Shown here: piece after piece, positions 43,609 to 45,778 of the stretch
Numbering within the stretch: position 1 is the stretch's first letter
How the letters are laid out: each line of letters begins with the position of its first letter
NCBI RefSeq assembly: GCF_001940565.1
Contig: NZ_LTDM01000010.1
Span: 1 to 45,778 of the forward strand
Direction: 5' to 3'
DNA length: 45,778 nt
Source: Tissierella creatinophila DSM 6911
GTDB taxonomy: Bacteria > Bacillota > Clostridia > Tissierellales > Tissierellaceae
Notes under the pieces: model-generated
Database searches by the model: none
The model's input: only the letters and a program-made list of their open reading frames with translations
Told to the model about the DNA's origin: nothing
Position numbers and translations under genes: made by a program

Positions 43609-43875
43609 GTGCATAAGAAAACTATAATGCTAAATAGTGATGAAGGTCTTCATGCAAGACCTGCTGCAAAATTTGTACAAAAAGCAAATAAATATCAAAG
43701 TGAGATAGAAATAGAATTTTGTGGAAGTAGGGTCAATGGTAAGAGCATAATAGGTATAATGAGTCTGGGGGCTTATCCAGGAGAAAATATAACTATAATG
43801 GCTAATGGGGTAGATGAAAAAAAAGCAGTAGAAGATTTAATAAACTTTTTACAAAGTGGATATAAAGAAATTTAA
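43609..43875 (+). CDS. ptsH: HPr phosphocarrier protein
   Basis: 88 residues. The PTS phosphorylation site His15 (GLHARPA) and the regulatory Ser46 (NGKSIIGIMSLG) are both present, so it can take phosphate from enzyme I and from HPrK. It occupies the place of crh in the Bacillus yvc block, but Crh lacks His15. GTG start right after the whiA stop; AGGAGGAAGG lies inside the end of whiA, so translation is coupled. No ptsI follows. Confidence 0.95.
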   Translation: MHKKTIMLNSDEGLHARPAAKFVQKANKYQSEIEIEFCGSRVNGKSIIGIMSLGAYPGENITIMANGVDEKKAVEDLINFLQSGYKEI

Positions 43876-43890
43876 AGGAGGTAATAGCAT

Positions 43891-44271
43891 ATGGGAAAAG
43901 TTATAATTACAAATAATAAAATCGTATATGAAAAATACAAAGATAGATTTGAATTTATTTTTAGTGAAGATTATTCTTATAAAGATATATTAGAGATCGT
44001 TAGATCTAAGATACATGAAGGATATGAGCTTTTAACTCATCCACTATCAGGAAGTATAAAACCAAATGAAACTCCATTTAAAACTATAATAATGTCAAAA
44101 GAAAAGGGCAATCTTGATTATCAAGGTTTAAATATAATAGAAGAAAGTATAATGACATTTGGTAAGTTTTATGAAAACAAAAATACACCTAATTGGACAG
44201 AAAGAGTATTAGATGATTTTAGAGTAATAGACTTTTCCTTAATAGAAAATGTTATAAAAAAGTTTATGTAA
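43891..44271 (+). CDS. grdX: GrdX-family protein
   Basis: 126 residues. The hallmark LLTHPLSGSIKPNETPFKTI (near 47-66) identifies the GrdX family, first seen at the head of glycine-reductase operons in amino-acid-fermenting Clostridia. Its biochemical role is not known. Here it follows HPr by 15 nt, with AAAGGAGG upstream, and ends in a terminator; no grd structural genes are in the window. Confidence 0.9.
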   Translation: MGKVIITNNKIVYEKYKDRFEFIFSEDYSYKDILEIVRSKIHEGYELLTHPLSGSIKPNETPFKTIIMSKEKGNLDYQGLNIIEESIMTFGKFYENKNTPNWTERVLDDFRVIDFSLIENVIKKFM

Positions 44272-44293
44272 AGACTCCTATGAGTCTTTTTTT
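44270..44293 (+). terminator. Terminator after grdX
   Basis: AAAGACTC, a CTAT loop and GAGTCTTT, followed by TTTT; it overlaps the grdX stop codon. Confidence 0.9.
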
Positions 44294-44376
44294 ATAATGA
44301 ATAGGAAAGTCCTACTTTTGCTCTTTTAATTTAGTGACTTTCCGTCAATGAGTTTCAAAAAAAGCTTTTTTATAAT

Positions 44377-44397
44377 GCTTCTTTTGAAGCTTTTTTT
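44377..44397 (+). terminator. Second terminator hairpin before dnaE
   Basis: GCTTC, loop TTTT, GAAGC, then seven T. A longer alternative stem uses AAAAAAAGCTT further upstream (44358-44368). It ends about 50 nt before the dnaE start, so it may damp readthrough. Confidence 0.65.
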
Positions 44398-44439
44398 ATT
44401 TTCGCTTAATTGTGGTAAAATATATATATCAAAAAGGAT

Positions 44440-45652
44440 GTGATTAAAATAGAAAAAAAAGACTTTGTTCATTTACATGTTCATACCCAATATAGTCTTC
44501 TAGATGGTTCAGCTAAGATAAAAGAGTTGATTAAAAAGGCTAAAGAGATGCAGATGGATTCCATTGCAATAACAGACCATGGTTCTATGTTTGGAATTAT
44601 AGACTTTTATAAAGAAGCTAAAAAAAATGACATAAAACCAATATTAGGGTCAGAAGTTTATGTAGCACGAGATAAATATACAGATAAGGAAACAAAGGAT
44701 AAAAAGAGATATCATTTAGTACTTTTAGCAGAAAATAATATAGGATACTCAAATCTTATGAAAATTGTTTCAGAAGGATATATAAATGGATTTTACTATA
44801 AACCTCGTATAGATCATGAAGTATTAAAAAAATATAGTGAAGGAATAATAGCTCTTTCAGCATGCCTTGCAGGAGAAGTACAACAATATATATTAGAAGA
44901 TAATTATGAAAAGGCTAAAGAAATAGCTTTAAAATATAGAGATATATTTGGAGAGGGAAATTTCTTTTTAGAACTTCAAGACCATGGTATGAAAGAGCAG
45001 TTAAGAGTAAATAGTGAACTTGTAAAACTTAGTAGAGAAACAAAGATACCCCTTATAGCTACAAATGATGTTCATTATTTAAATAAAAAGGATGCAGAAG
45101 TTCACGATATACTTCTTTGTATACAAACAGGAAAAACAATAGGAGAAACAGATAGAATGAGATTTCCAAGCGATGAGTTCTATTTAAAATCTCCAGAAGA
45201 GATGTATGAGAGATTTGGCAATTATGAAGATGCAATAGAAAACACTATAAATATAGCCAAAAGGTGTAATGTAGAAATAGAATTTGGAAATCTTCACCTA
45301 CCAGAATATACTGTACCAGAAGGTTTTACAAATAAATCATATTTAGAAAAACTTATATTAGAAGGATTAAAAAATAGATATGGTGAACTTACAGATGAAT
45401 TAATGGATAGGTTTTTATATGAATTCGGTATAATAGTAGATATGGGTTATATAGATTATTTTTTAATAGTTTGGGACTTTATAAAGTATGCTAAAGATAA
45501 TGGAATAATGGTAGGGCCTGGAAGAGGTTCGGCTGCAGGAAGTATAGTCTCATATGGTCTTGGAATAATAGATATAGACCCTATAGAATATGGACTCATA
45601 TTTGAAAGGTTTTTAAACCCTGAAAGGGTAACAATGCCCGATATAGATATCG
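44440..45652 (+). CDS. dnaE: DNA polymerase III alpha subunit, 5' exon (interrupted)
   Basis: The first 404 codons of DnaE: the PHP domain ([28 protein letters not shown]) and the start of the polymerase palm ([18 protein letters not shown], then [15 protein letters not shown]). Homologous sequence ends after the first base of the next Asp codon, where a group-II-intron-like sequence begins. Read straight through, the frame adds GATRL and stops. The start is uncertain: GTG 44440 lies too close to AAGGA, whereas AAGGATGTGATT plus AAA leads to ATA 44449, giving (M)[11 protein letters not shown]. The 3' exon is beyond the window. If intact after splicing the protein would be about 1150 residues. 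Confidence 0.9.
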
Positions 45653-45778
45653 GTGCGACACGTTTGTAGTTGAAAAGACTACACACTAAATTTATATTTA
45701 GGAGAACTAATACTCTGAGCAATTAAATGAGAAGGTAACGCTTTGAAGAATTGCCATTAATACTACGGTATGCAGTTG
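45653..45778 (+). other. 5' end of a putative group II intron inserted in dnaE
   Basis: Begins GTGCGACACG, fitting the group II intron 5' end (GUGYG). Structured RNA elements follow: a hairpin TGTAGT/ACTACA (45665-45685), CTAAAT/ATTTAG (45688-45703), and GCAATT pairing with AATTGC near 45718-45756, flanking AGAAGGTAACGC, as in domain I of bacterial introns. No ORF begins here; a maturase would lie further on. The intron-encoded protein, domains V-VI and the 3' splice site are outside the window, so class and activity are unknown. An IS end is the alternative. Confidence 0.72.

Noticed and set aside
43891-44271. GrdX as evidence of a glycine-reductase operon here
   Set aside because: No grdE, grdA, grdB or thioredoxin genes follow; only the family name is supported.
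45723-45776. Short minus-strand open frame entering from the right edge, at first read as the end of a transposase
   Set aside because: Only 17 codons with no recognisable motif. The plus-strand GTGCGACACG start and hairpins fit a group II intron better than an IS end.

Overview
The window is AT-rich DNA from a spore-forming, anaerobic, low-GC Gram-positive bacterium (class Clostridia). I infer this from the dipicolinate synthase pair dpaA-dpaB (spores), a large pyruvate:ferredoxin oxidoreductase (anaerobic metabolism), a GrdX-family gene (typical of amino-acid fermenters), linked hprK and HPr, whiA, and strong AAGGAGG-type ribosome binding sites. UGA is an ordinary stop here: the intact DUF58 gene ends in TGA. 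I saw no rRNA, tRNA, riboswitch or CRISPR array.

Layout. 1-1130: the 3' end of an IS3-family element, then an orphan ABC ATPase and a tiny leftover ORF. 1160-4780: dipicolinate/lysine-branch genes (dpaA, dpaB, a short aspartokinase on the opposite strand, dapA), with sigma-K-like promoters before dpaA and dapA. 4806-17076: an eight-gene operon with overlapping or tightly packed genes: GATase-like membrane protein, ABC ATPase, ABC-2 permease, coiled-coil/Gly-rich membrane protein, MoxR ATPase, DUF58 protein and two vWA membrane proteins. 17191-23766: a probably acquired catabolic cassette, a Pot-type ABC importer followed by FrlB, FrlC and FrlD homologues, pointing to uptake and breakdown of Amadori products (fructoselysine/psicoselysine). 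Its isoleucine codon choice (ATT) contrasts with the flanks (ATA).

23753-27501: a decaying accessory island. It holds a small membrane protein, fragments of several families (SdpI, DUF4160, DUF2442, unknown proteins), two transposase scraps (integrase-core and IS256 types) and one intact Rpn-family nuclease/transposase. 27611-31012: an L,D-transpeptidase and an aminopeptidase P that appears to start at ATT. 31121-34112: uvrC, a PspC protein and hprK. 34222-37752: nifJ behind a near-consensus sigma-A promoter. 37961-44271: the conserved murB-PHP-rapZ-yvcK and Nudix-whiA-HPr-grdX block, with one unusual convergent gene possibly related to single-strand annealing proteins.

44440-end: dnaE, the alpha subunit of DNA polymerase III, breaks off inside the PDIDID catalytic motif. 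What follows begins GTGCGACACG, looks like the 5' end of a group II intron, and runs off the window. If so, the essential polymerase mRNA must be spliced to be functional. This is the most striking observation in the window.
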